From NCBI GenBank assembly GCA_023458055.1, contig JAEXAW010000045.1, forward strand, positions 1 through 58,906: a DNA stretch of 58,906 nt, written 5' to 3'. The translations under genes and the position numbers were made by a program. Of this stretch, positions 36,570-44,334 are shown in pieces (position 1 is the first letter of the stretch; every line of letters begins with the position of its first letter). The DNA is from Pseudomonadota bacterium (GTDB lineage: Bacteria; Pseudomonadota; Alphaproteobacteria; Sphingomonadales; Sphingomonadaceae). A model generated the notes under the pieces. It was not told where the DNA came from and searched no databases. It saw only the letters and a list, made by a program, of their open reading frames with translations.

Positions 36570-36600
36570 TAAAAACAAACCCCTCACAATTTGCGAGGGG
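36570..36600 (-). terminator. terminator of the nuclease/immunity pair
   Basis: CCCCTC and GAGGGG form the stem (36580-36600), and the minus-strand transcript then enters TTTGTTTTT. It follows the lipoprotein gene on the minus strand. Confidence 0.65.
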
Positions 36601-36649
36601 CTTTGTCGTAAAAACGGATTACAAATCCGCTTCATAGGGGAATTGATTG

Positions 36650-37207
36650 TTATTTATATTTGTATTGTTTTAATACTTTACGTTCCATATTATCACTTTT
36701 CCATAATTCGATACGATAATAATCATTATCTGTATCATTAGGTAAATCATAATCCTGAACGCTATCTAAATTGGAAGAATAAACCCGTACTCTATATTTT
36801 CCCGGATCAATTTTTAGAGATAATTCTAAATTAGCACTAGGACAATCCTTAATTTGTAATTCTCCGGAAGAAATGTTGATTCCACCTTCAACGACATGAT
36901 CATATTTGCTATAATCTATATTGGTATTCGGCTTTTCCAATATTTCAATTTCTCCTTTAATATTACCATAGCTTTCAGTTCCAACACCAATAACACCATT
37001 TACCATTGCTAATCTGCTATTAAAAGCTTCTTCACTCCAAAAATCAGATGATGTTGGATTTCCTTTATCATTATCACCTTTATCTTCTATATAAAATTGA
37101 CGGTATTGAGTGGAAAATTTAAAGTGATGTTTTTTCATTATAGTTTTTTTACTAAGTGAACACGATATAAATATACTCAAAATAGTTAATGCAATAATTT
37201 TTTTCAT
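36650..37207 (-). CDS. lipoprotein, putative immunity protein (ComJ-like)
   Basis: A 185-residue lipoprotein. The signal is KKIIALTILSIFISCS with the lipid-modified Cys near residue 16. The mature β-rich domain has YRQFYIEDKG near 36, GVIGVGTESYGNIKGEIEI near 73, and DPGKYRVRVYSS and DYYRIELWKS near 133-170. The domain reminds me of ComJ-type inhibitors of NucA nucleases, but this is from motif memory only. Directly upstream, 12 bases away, is a NucA/NucB-like nuclease tail, which supports a toxin-immunity relationship. It is followed by a terminator. Confidence 0.7.
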   Translation of the reverse strand: MKKIIALTILSIFISCSLSKKTIMKKHHFKFSTQYRQFYIEDKGDNDKGNPTSSDFWSEEAFNSRLAMVNGVIGVGTESYGNIKGEIEILEKPNTNIDYSKYDHVVEGGINISSGELQIKDCPSANLELSLKIDPGKYRVRVYSSNLDSVQDYDLPNDTDNDYYRIELWKSDNMERKVLKQYKYK

Positions 37208-37219
37208 TTATATAAATAT

Positions 37220-37825
37220 TTAAGGAACAGGGACAAAACGCATATACATTGAAACTCCAATTATAACTCCAGCTCCAAGAACCGCAGGCCACATATTGTA
37301 AGGAACGGTTGGGCGTGAAAAATTAGGCGTACTTATAGGGGAGAGTTCTGGTGCTGATTGTGGCAAACGAGATAAAGAACGTTGTCTTGCTGTTTCCGGT
37401 TCTTCTCCATTTGGTACAGGAATTACCATAAATGCATCACCTGATTTTAACTTTGCATATACATTCCATCTAAGATCTGCTCCTTGATAAGATTGTTCAA
37501 TGATTGGAACTGCCGCAACATTTGCCCATTTCCCTCCTTCAAATGTTGATGCATATGGATATTCATCTAAAGATGTAACACCTTTCAATCTCATAGATTC
37601 TTTTCCTTTTAAAGCTTCTTTTCTTCTATCATTTTGACGGTCTTTATCAGCATCATAATGTAATATTTCAGGTTGACCTTGTAAAAAGGAATTCAATGTA
37701 TGTTTATAAATATTTTTTGTTCTTGATTCATATACAAAATGGAATCCTTTAATATTTAAAACGCCTGTAGCTGAAATATTATCTTTAAAAAACTGAAATA
37801 GCATTTGGGCATAGACGCCTGTCAT
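37220..37825 (-). CDS. NucA/NucB-like DNase, orphan toxin tail
   Basis: A 201-residue protein with a NucA/NucB-type nuclease core. DRQNDRRKEALKGKESMRLKG near 60-80 and DEYPYASTFEGGKW near 87-100 (Asp-Glu and the Glu of FEGG) match the known active region. The C-terminus has Pro-rich linkers and one hydrophobic helix. The frame stays open upstream of the ATG for about 27 codons (GIYSTHGGNGVKM) and is stopped at a TGA, so it looks like the severed C-terminal toxin of a larger polymorphic protein. The immunity-like lipoprotein follows. Confidence 0.75.
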   Translation of the reverse strand: MTGVYAQMLFQFFKDNISATGVLNIKGFHFVYESRTKNIYKHTLNSFLQGQPEILHYDADKDRQNDRRKEALKGKESMRLKGVTSLDEYPYASTFEGGKWANVAAVPIIEQSYQGADLRWNVYAKLKSGDAFMVIPVPNGEEPETARQRSLSRLPQSAPELSPISTPNFSRPTVPYNMWPAVLGAGVIIGVSMYMRFVPVP

Positions 37826-38753
37826 CTTTACTCCATTACCTCCATGCGTTGAATAAATTCCACCTGCGCTACTTCCTCCACCATCTACAAAACCTACTCA
37901 ACTTTTTACAAAGTTCCTACTTCATTTTTTCCTCGCGTGAGGCTTATACACTGTGAACGTCTGCTCTTGCCCAGCTTTTTCAAAGATACTTTTTTCTTTC
38001 AATTGAAAAAAAAAATAAAGGAATAAAAAAAACAGAAGCAAAAAAAATTCCCCCGCAAAAAGTCTAAGTAACATAAAATACGCTTAATTATAGTCAGAAA
38101 AAACATTCGTAATTTCTGCCGATAATCAATTTTATGTTTCCGCTCCGCAAATAGCCTTTTCCAACTTCTAATCCTTTTTTCCTTCTGTTTTTGCCGAAGT
38201 TCGGCTTCCAATTATTTTTAATTTCAATTGAAAAAATAAACGATAGTTGTCGCTGTTGTTGTGGGTGTTAAAATGTGGGTAAAATAGTGATTGCTTCGGT
38301 GTTGGCTTTATCCACATTTTAATATCTTTTGATTCGGAGGACATTCAGTTCTATATTATGGCTTTCAAAAGCGTTGGAGCATTTTTCCTTATTTGGGGTG
38401 GTTGTTGGTGTTGGAGGAAAAGGGATTTTTCGAGGCTGCAAAGATTCGGAAAAGTTGTTGGCTAAAAGCGTTGGCTGTGGAGTTTTTCTTAAAAACGCAA
38501 CAAAGGAAAGCATTTTGCATAATCTCAAATTATAGGCAAAATGGTGCTGGTTTTGTGCGGAGCGAAGCCCTTCGACAGGCTCAGGACAGGCAGGGCGGAG
38601 TGGAGAACAACGTTTTTGCGTGGGCAATTGACTATAATTTCTATTATGTAATTTGCTGTGGCATTTAAAGCCTCGGGAAGTTTAGGAAAGGTTGGAAAAA
38701 ATTGCTTTTTTGTGTGGAGGGCGGGATATTTAATTCAAAATGCTAGCGGGAGT
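37826..38753. other. intergenic, no supported gene
   Basis: About 0.9 kb without a believable gene. It includes the severed upstream part of the nuclease tail, two TTTCAATTGAAA palindromes (37998-38009, 38222-38233), one perfect DnaA-box-like TTATCCACA (38308-38316) with a near match at 38274, and a REP-like CCTTCGACAGGCTCAGGACA repeat (38569). Confidence 0.6.
38568..38591. repeat. REP-like dispersed repeat
   Basis: CCTTCGACAGGCTCAGGACA is a short GC-rich sequence widely dispersed in Bacteroidota genomes as I recall it. It stands out strongly against the AT-rich background. Confidence 0.6.
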
Positions 38754-39029
38754 TTATCTATCTTCGTAATGTCCCCATCCTGATAGTATTTCTGCAATAT
38801 TATTTTCTTTGAGTTCATAAACAAGACGATGTTTACTATCTATTCTTCTTGACCAGACTTCTGCGTCAAAATATTTCAACTGTTCTGGTTTTCCAGTTCC
38901 TTCTGTTGGATTTTTACGTATTTCTGTTAAAAAGGAATCTATCTTTTTCAGTAAAATTTTACTCCCTGCTTTTTGATGCTTCTTGATATCTTTTACAAAT
39001 TCTTCTGAAAATTCTATTTCCCAACTCAT
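38754..39029 (-). CDS. YoeB/Txe-type mRNA interferase toxin
   Basis: A 91-residue RelE-superfamily toxin. EFVKDIKKHQK near 11-21, GTGKPEQLKY near 44-53, EVWSRRIDSKHRLVYEL near 57-73, and ILSGWGHYED near 80-90 match YoeB closely, including the catalytic His-Arg-Tyr pattern. YoeB cuts mRNA at the ribosome A site. It overlaps the antitoxin gene by 4 bases (ATGA), the usual antitoxin-toxin order. Confidence 0.9.
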   Translation of the reverse strand: MSWEIEFSEEFVKDIKKHQKAGSKILLKKIDSFLTEIRKNPTEGTGKPEQLKYFDAEVWSRRIDSKHRLVYELKENNIAEILSGWGHYEDR

Positions 39030-39253
39030 AATCCCAACATTTTGGATTGATTAGAAGCAGAGACTTTTGTCTTTGGGCTTTTTCTTGCCTTTTCAATTTT
39101 ATCAGTAAATTCTTTTTTGGTCATTTTGGTATCATCATTCGGTTCATTAATAATTGCTGTAATTCCCAATGCTTTAAGAACATCCATAACCATTTTGATT
39201 TTATCTTTACTTAACTTGCTTTTTATTTCAATTGTTGCCATTGTTGTATACAT
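39026..39253 (-). CDS. YoeB-partner antitoxin
   Basis: About 75 residues from the Met at 39253 (MYTTMATIEIKSKL); the next Met at 39241 is also possible. The longer in-frame ORF up to 39343 runs through an AT-rich tandem tract and overlaps the recombinase, so it is not believed. The N-terminal stretch MATIEIKSKLSKDKIKMVMDVLKALG looks like a dimerisation or DNA-binding domain, and the charged tail (KEFTDKIEKARKSPKTK) is the usual toxin-wrapping part. Not a classic YefM. Confidence 0.75.
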   Translation of the reverse strand: MYTTMATIEIKSKLSKDKIKMVMDVLKALGITAIINEPNDDTKMTKKEFTDKIEKARKSPKTKVSASNQSKMLGL

Positions 39254-39282
39254 ATTTCTATTTTCAAAGTTATAAATAAAAT

Positions 39283-39306
39283 AAATACTATAAATACTAT
39301 AAATAT
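39283..39306. repeat. short AT tandem repeat
   Basis: ACTATAAAT recurs in tandem in the gap between recombinase 1 and the antitoxin. It is too short to assign a role. Confidence 0.5.
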
Positions 39307-39311
39307 TGGGT

Positions 39312-40190
39312 TTATCTGATTGGATGATACTGATTAACTGCATTTTTCAGTATTTCAAGTTCGGTTTGTTTGTATTGTAAGGTGGTGGAAGCTCTTTTGT
39401 GCCCTGCAAAAACCTGAACAATTCTTGTGTCGTTTTCTTTTCTTAAAAGATTTGCAATGACGCTTTGACGGATTTTTACGGGTTTTAGCCTTTCTTCTGG
39501 TTTCCTTTTTTCATTTATCATTCGGTTTAAAGCCTTTGGTTGTACTTCTTCCTGTAATCTTCCTGTAATGAGTTTTTTTGGCTGTTTTTCTTGGATAAAT
39601 CTTGTAAGATGGGGATAATCTTCTTTAAGGTAATTGTAAAATAATAGGATTTGACAGGCTTTTAATTGCAATGTTCTTGCTTTTTTCTTGTCTTTGGATT
39701 GGATATAAATTTCTGCTTTTTCTAAATTAATATCTTCGATATTTAAATAGCAGATTTCAGCAACGGTTAAGGCTTGATAGATGAGTAAACTTACAATGAC
39801 TTCGTTTCTTCGTCTTAGTTTTTCGTCTAAATCTTCTTTGGTGTTTTCTAAATATTTCTCTAAGGTTTCTTCACTGTATAATCGGTCTACTTTTATCTGC
39901 TTATTGATCTTATCTTTTAAATAGAGTTCTCTGCAAGGATGGTCGTGCCGGAGTCCGGCTTCCAGTAGGTAATTGTAATAAATTTTGACTTCAGATAAAT
40001 AACGTTTTACAGATTCTGGAGTATAGTTTTCATTCTTTCGAAGGTGTGCAATGTAGTGTAGAATGTCTTTGTACTGAGCTATTTTTGCTTTTTTTCCTAT
40101 ATAATCTAAATATTTAGTAATCATATACAGGTGAACTTTATACGATTTTTTAGAGTATTTTTCTTTTAGATAATTTTCTAAAGTTTTCAT
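39312..40190 (-). CDS. tyrosine recombinase 1, catalytically altered
   Basis: A 292-residue phage-integrase-type recombinase. The N-terminal core-binding domain is about 1-105. In the catalytic domain the usual LRxxEL motif is LTVAEI (near 140), so the first catalytic Arg is replaced by Val. The H-x-L-R box appears as KIRQSVIANLL near 242, with Arg kept but the His not obvious. GHKRASTTLQY near 263-273 holds the final His and the nucleophilic Tyr. It is 14 bases downstream of a canonical recombinase, so it may act as a partner subunit in a heterotetramer. Confidence 0.8.
   Translation of the reverse strand: MKTLENYLKEKYSKKSYKVHLYMITKYLDYIGKKAKIAQYKDILHYIAHLRKNENYTPESVKRYLSEVKIYYNYLLEAGLRHDHPCRELYLKDKINKQIKVDRLYSEETLEKYLENTKEDLDEKLRRRNEVIVSLLIYQALTVAEICYLNIEDINLEKAEIYIQSKDKKKARTLQLKACQILLFYNYLKEDYPHLTRFIQEKQPKKLITGRLQEEVQPKALNRMINEKRKPEERLKPVKIRQSVIANLLRKENDTRIVQVFAGHKRASTTLQYKQTELEILKNAVNQYHPIR
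39947..39959. repeat. mini-palindrome in recombinase 1
   Basis: GCCGGAGTCCGGC has a 5-bp stem and 3-base loop, in coding sequence. Confidence 0.6.
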
Positions 40191-40204
40191 TCATTGGTAG
40201 ATTG

Positions 40205-41128
40205 TTACATTGTTATATTTTTCAATTGAGAAGCGTTGATATGGGTATAAATCTCCGTTGTTTCAATATGGTCGTGTCCTAAAAAATATTGTACTTGTTC
40301 GAGCTTCATGCCGTTTTCTAAAAGGTGTGATGCAATGGAGTGTCGAAGGGTATGTATTCCTATTTTGCGGAGAGCCTCCGCCGACATTTTTTTTCCAAAT
40401 TCTGTTTTCAGAAGTAAGCTTTTCAATATTCTGATAAAACTCTGCGTTCTCATTCTTCTATTCTCAATATTGATGAATAGTTGTCGGTTGTTAGTTGATG
40501 GTTGTTGGTTTTCAATTGAAAATAAAAAATCTTGAAGTTCATTTTTTATCTTTTTGGTTATTGGAATAATTCGTCTCTTGTTGTTTTTTCCTTTTTCTAC
40601 GACCACTAGATTTTCTTGTAGATTAATGTCTTCTTTATTGAGTTTCTCTAATTCTCCAACTCTTAGTCCGCATCCATACGCTAAGTTTAAAATAGCTTTC
40701 TCCTGTAAATCTTCTGTCTTCTCATAAAGTTCTTTAATTTGAGATTGGGTAAAAATAATTCTTTCTCTTCTCTCGGTTTCAGATGAAAAAATAAAAGCCG
40801 ATGCAGGGTCTTTTTTGAGCGTTTCTATTTCTATTAAATGACTAAAGTATTTTTGGATAATCCGCATTCTTCCATTTACACTTTCTTTAGTGAGTAATGC
40901 TCCAGTATTTGTATTCTTTTTTTGCTGTAAGGTTTTGTAATATTCTGTAATATCTTTGGACTGTATTTCTTCTAAACTAAATATTTTATATTCTTCTAAA
41001 TATCTAAAGAATGCTTTTAAATAAAGGTATTTTTCTTTTATAGTTGAAGGATTGTAGCCTAAAATTTCTAAATGGTTTTTGTAGTTAAAAACTTCTTCTT
41101 CGTAAATTTTTGTATAAAGTTCTGCCAT
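40205..41128 (-). CDS. tyrosine recombinase 2, canonical XerD-like
   Basis: A 307-residue tyrosine recombinase with the full catalytic set. GLRVGEL near 153 has the first Arg, HTLRHSIASHLL near 258 the H-x-x-R box, and GHDHIETTEIYTH near 284 the last His and the Tyr nucleophile. It is upstream of recombinase 1 with a 14-bp gap, and 59 bp downstream of the primase gene. The sequence between the core blocks contains a low-complexity insert (NQQPSTNNRQ) encoded by a GTTG-rich tract. It likely integrates or resolves the surrounding module. Confidence 0.9.
   Translation of the reverse strand: MAELYTKIYEEEVFNYKNHLEILGYNPSTIKEKYLYLKAFFRYLEEYKIFSLEEIQSKDITEYYKTLQQKKNTNTGALLTKESVNGRMRIIQKYFSHLIEIETLKKDPASAFIFSSETERRERIIFTQSQIKELYEKTEDLQEKAILNLAYGCGLRVGELEKLNKEDINLQENLVVVEKGKNNKRRIIPITKKIKNELQDFLFSIENQQPSTNNRQLFINIENRRMRTQSFIRILKSLLLKTEFGKKMSAEALRKIGIHTLRHSIASHLLENGMKLEQVQYFLGHDHIETTEIYTHINASQLKNITM
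40367..40381. repeat. mini-palindrome in recombinase 2
   Basis: GCGGAGAGCCTCCGC has a 6-bp stem and 3-base loop, within coding sequence. Confidence 0.65.
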
Positions 41129-41187
41129 CTATGATACTTTTACTTACTCAATATTTTAGATTTTTTCGGACGCTAAGTAACTTTTCC

Positions 41188-43692
41188 TTATTCATCGAGG
41201 TTTGATAATAGTTTAGTTTCCGTTTGGTTTCCGTCTAGCTTCCGTTTGCTTCCACTGGCTTCCGATTTTAATTGTTTTATCTGCTTTGCAAATTCTTCTT
41301 TTAAATCCTTGCGAACACGCATTATATTATCATTATAGGAGATTTTATACTTAAATCCTTTGTTGGCAAAACCGATTTGTTTTAAATATTCTAATCGTAC
41401 TAAATCATTTAAATAAACCTGTAACTGGCTTTTCTTAAATCCTGTAACTTCCATTGCATCAAATCTCGTAAAATGGAGCGTGTCGCTCTGACGGTTTTTA
41501 TCTCCAAAATGCTTTTTAAGTTTCTCAAAGAACTGTCTTAAACTTCCGTCTAATTCATCAATTTTTAGGATTATACTCTCGAATAATATTTCAACTGCAT
41601 TTTCTATATCTTCTATCTCCGTAATTAAACAATTGTCTGAGGCGACACGCCTCTGATATTGATGAATAATAGTAATCTGCTTAATGATGGATTGGAACAT
41701 TTCATTTAAACGTCTTTTATTTTTTACATTATTGGGAAGCTGTATTTGTGTTGCGAACGGATTCACCACATCGTGGTGTTTTAATGTTCTTACAAGTTTC
41801 TGTATAAAGTTTATCGCCTTTTGTTCATTGTCTTTATTAATGTGTCCAGCGACACGCTGGTTTTGATAACTGATAATTTTCTCGGTTTGTTCTTCGCTTT
41901 CGTTGATGGCGATGATAAAACTTCGGTTCATATTATCCTCATAAGTTTCGCCTTTTGTGGTTGCGGATAAAGAACTAAATTGTCCTTTTACTATTTTATG
42001 GGAAGATTTGTTATTTCCTTTTTTATCCTTGATGGTTACGGAACTTCTTAAAACTTGATTCGATATAAATTCTCTGAGTGCGTAGAGTGCATCTTCTTTT
42101 AATCCGTCCAGATCTTCAATAATGATGATCTTTTGGAATAAATCAAATTCTCCCCAATTGTATAAGCTTGATTCTGTAATTCTTGTAAACCGTAACACGT
42201 CTTCCTGTGGCATTAAATCTGCAATTCTGCTGATGATATGGGTTTTTCCGCTTCCCGAACTTCCCTGTACAATTCCATGCAATGGGCTTTTATTTAAATA
42301 ACTGATCGTTATTAAAAATAAAAGCAGCCTGGACTGTTCTTCGCCGATGATTCCGGCTTTTTCTATGAGTTTATTTAAGTTCTGAAGTAGATCTTTTTGC
42401 TCTAAAAATTCGATTGTATTTTTTGGGTGTGTTTCCGGGTGTACGCTTTTATTTTCTTCAATAGAAACAGGCTTTTTTGTAGCCTTGCTAAGACTTGAAC
42501 TTTCATCTGAAAAAATAAATTTTCGTTCTTCTAAAAGCTTTGTAAATATTTCTTCATCGTGCAATTGCAACGTTTCGTTGATATCTTTATTCGGTAATTC
42601 CACAAAACTAAAGACCACCTGGCTCATAATCATGTGATCGTTGGGTTCTTCCTTGGTAAGGAAGCGGTCATCCATTTGCTTAGAAGGCAGATGCTCTTTT
42701 AAGAGTTTAGAATATTTCTCTACCGCTTCTTTTCCAGCTTTATCATTATCAAAACAAAAAATAATTTCTTCTAATTGTTTTAATTGGCTGACCGCCTCGG
42801 TCATCTCCTCGTTTAATCCATTTGTTCCAAAACAGCTTATCAGACTATAATTGTCTGCAATATCTTTGATCTGAAGTAAACTCGCACAATCAATAATGGC
42901 TTCCGTTAATATCAGTTTTTTTGTTTCCTTTTTTGGATATCCCGGATAAATTCCGCTGCGATTCTTTAAATAAAAATGTTTGGTTTTATCATCGTTTAAA
43001 ATACTTCTGAAGTATAGTCCGGTTACTTCATTCTTCCGGTTTCTAAGGGCAAAACAAATTCCCCATTTTCCAAATACTCCAAACGCTTTTTCTCCTGTTC
43101 TTGCTACAATATTTTTGTCGATTAATAATCCGTATTCCAGACATTGGTTTATTAATTCTTCCGTTTTCCTTTCCCCGTGATGGAACTGTCCCGAGTTGTA
43201 GCCAATCTCTAAAATGGAATTATTTAAATTTCTCTTTTCAATATATTGTTTTGCAGGTTTGCTGTTATTAATAGCATTTCGGAAGTAAGTAAACATATTT
43301 CCTAAAAATTGCTCACGGGATAATTTTATTTGTTTTTTTTGAGTTCGCGAATCTCGGTCCTCACTTTGTTCCTTGCTGATTTTTAGATTTCCCGAACCCG
43401 GATTTATAATTTCCTGTGCTTTCAAAATGGCTTGATGTTTATTAATTGGCTGTCCGCCTACGGACTCCTTATGCATTATAAAATCTATCACATCAATGCT
43501 TTTACCATGGGTTTTGCAATTACTGCTAAAACAATATGCAGTCTGTGTTTTGTAATAGACTTGCATTGACGGTGTTTTGTCTTCGTGGAACGGACAGCAC
43601 ATTTTTGCGTTCTTATCGGGTTTCAAACCGTAATAATGTAAAACTGTTGCAATTGATAATTGGGATTTGATTTCTGTAATCTCCATAAACAA
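41188..43692 (-). CDS. CHC2 primase fused to ATPase, mobile-module replication protein
   Basis: An 834-residue multidomain protein. Residues 30-75 form a CHC2 zinc finger (CCPFHEDKTPS, CFSSNCKTHGKS). The Toprim core covers about 250-350, with LTEAIID near 258 and FCFDNDKAG near 313. A P-loop ATPase near 485 (GSSGSGKTH) follows, with an IIIEDLDG Walker B near 525. The C-terminus looks winged-helix and ends in a low-complexity basic tail. This primase-ATPase architecture would start replication of an excised element. Six short palindromes occur in or near the coding sequence. It is divergent from an XRE regulator. Its transcript probably continues to both recombinases and the toxin pair. Confidence 0.85.
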   Translation of the reverse strand: MFMEITEIKSQLSIATVLHYYGLKPDKNAKMCCPFHEDKTPSMQVYYKTQTAYCFSSNCKTHGKSIDVIDFIMHKESVGGQPINKHQAILKAQEIINPGSGNLKISKEQSEDRDSRTQKKQIKLSREQFLGNMFTYFRNAINNSKPAKQYIEKRNLNNSILEIGYNSGQFHHGERKTEELINQCLEYGLLIDKNIVARTGEKAFGVFGKWGICFALRNRKNEVTGLYFRSILNDDKTKHFYLKNRSGIYPGYPKKETKKLILTEAIIDCASLLQIKDIADNYSLISCFGTNGLNEEMTEAVSQLKQLEEIIFCFDNDKAGKEAVEKYSKLLKEHLPSKQMDDRFLTKEEPNDHMIMSQVVFSFVELPNKDINETLQLHDEEIFTKLLEERKFIFSDESSSLSKATKKPVSIEENKSVHPETHPKNTIEFLEQKDLLQNLNKLIEKAGIIGEEQSRLLLFLITISYLNKSPLHGIVQGSSGSGKTHIISRIADLMPQEDVLRFTRITESSLYNWGEFDLFQKIIIIEDLDGLKEDALYALREFISNQVLRSSVTIKDKKGNNKSSHKIVKGQFSSLSATTKGETYEDNMNRSFIIAINESEEQTEKIISYQNQRVAGHINKDNEQKAINFIQKLVRTLKHHDVVNPFATQIQLPNNVKNKRRLNEMFQSIIKQITIIHQYQRRVASDNCLITEIEDIENAVEILFESIILKIDELDGSLRQFFEKLKKHFGDKNRQSDTLHFTRFDAMEVTGFKKSQLQVYLNDLVRLEYLKQIGFANKGFKYKISYNDNIMRVRKDLKEEFAKQIKQLKSEASGSKRKLDGNQTETKLLSNLDE
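41476..43465. repeat. five mini-palindromes inside the primase gene
   Basis: GAGCGTGTCGCTC (41476-41488), GAGGCGACACGCCTC (41639-41653), CACCACATCGTGGTG (41764-41778), CCAGCGACACGCTGG (41846-41860) and GTCCGCCTACGGAC (43452-43465) each have a 5-6-bp stem and a 3-4-base loop. Three share a GCGACACGC core. All are in coding sequence and introduce no stop. Confidence 0.75.
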
Positions 43693-43743
43693 AGACTTTT
43701 ATCTTAATTGTGAATAATTAGAACACAACAAAGATAAAATAAA

Positions 43744-43759
43744 GTTCTTAAATAGAACA
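43744..43759. promoter_or_regulatory. candidate operator between primase and xre genes
   Basis: GTTCTTAAATAGAAC contains the inverted repeat GTTCT/AGAAC. A half-site GTTCTTA lies at 43797. It lies between the divergent start codons of the primase and the XRE gene, where autoregulation is expected. Confidence 0.5.
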
Positions 43760-43785
43760 AAAATATTCTCTAAAACAAAACATAT

Positions 43786-43816
43786 TTTGCTTAAATGTTC
43801 TTATTTAGTAAATTCG
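43786..43816 (+). promoter_or_regulatory. candidate xre promoter
   Basis: TTTG at 43786-43789 and TAAATTCG at 43809-43816, 19 bases apart, fit the Bacteroidota -33/-7 spacing. The second box has one mismatch to TAnnTTTG. Confidence 0.45.
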
Positions 43817-43834
43817 CTTTATAATTCTTTCATT

Positions 43835-44206
43835 ATGAAGATAGGTGACAACTTAAAAAAACTCCGTGAGAGTAAAGGTTTAACACAGCAGGAGATGGCT
43901 GATCTGATGCACACACACAGAACTGGATATTCTAAAATGGAAAACAACCAACAGGATATCCCTGTCGATAAATTGGTTTTTGTCGCTAAACATTTCGGGA
44001 TTTCTGTTGATGATATTATTTTCTTCAATGAAAAAAACAATGTTCCCAACGAGGTTTCTATGGAAGATACCGCTGTTCTGGAACAACTAAAACTCATTAA
44101 CGAACTCGACAACGAAGAAAAAAATATTCTCCTAAAACTCATTGAAACTTTTGTTTCTAAAAAACGTTTTAAAGATTATCTGCAGAAAAATATTGCTGCA
44201 CTTTAG
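43835..44206 (+). CDS. XRE-family transcriptional regulator
   Basis: A 123-residue regulator from the ATG at 43835 (MKIGDNLKKLRESKGLTQQEM). The upstream ATG at 43787 would add 16 unconvincing residues and lie across the promoter. Residues 1-65 are a classic helix-turn-helix (TQQEMADLMHTHRTGYSKMENNQ). The C-terminal 55 residues are helical and may dimerise. It is divergent from the primase operon and would regulate it. A bidirectional terminator follows. Confidence 0.88.
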   Translation: MKIGDNLKKLRESKGLTQQEMADLMHTHRTGYSKMENNQQDIPVDKLVFVAKHFGISVDDIIFFNEKNNVPNEVSMEDTAVLEQLKLINELDNEEKNILLKLIETFVSKKRFKDYLQKNIAAL

Positions 44207-44244
44207 TTCTGTTTCCTAATACAAAACAGAACATCATATAACAC

Positions 44245-44273
44245 AAAAAACCTCGCAAAATGCGAGGTTTTTT
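44245..44273. terminator. bidirectional terminator after xre gene
   Basis: CCTCGCA/TGCGAGG (7-bp stem, AAA loop) is flanked by A6 and T6 tracts, functioning on both strands. It also ends the minus-strand Rhs immunity transcript. Confidence 0.88.
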
Positions 44274-44334
44274 ATTTATCTGCCACACGATAAAATCTGC
44301 GGGAGTGGAGGGAGAGTCGGGATTTGTTATTTAT

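Larger units (their letters stand above)
36280..36649. other. intergenic with repeat copy A and terminators
   Basis: This gap holds no supported gene. It contains the first copy of a ~120-bp repeat and two hairpins. The apparent small reading frame over 36529-36741 runs through the terminator and is not believed. Confidence 0.6.

Noticed and set aside
36529..36741. 70-residue + strand ORF
   Set aside because: It runs through a terminator hairpin and into the opposite-strand lipoprotein gene.
38329..38668. several overlapping ORFs on both strands in the 37.8-38.7 kb gap
   Set aside because: They overlap each other, cross the REP-like repeat and show no protein-like pattern.
39026..39343. long version of the antitoxin start at 39343
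   Set aside because: The extra 30 residues are translated from an AT tandem repeat and overlap the recombinase; the internal Met fits better.
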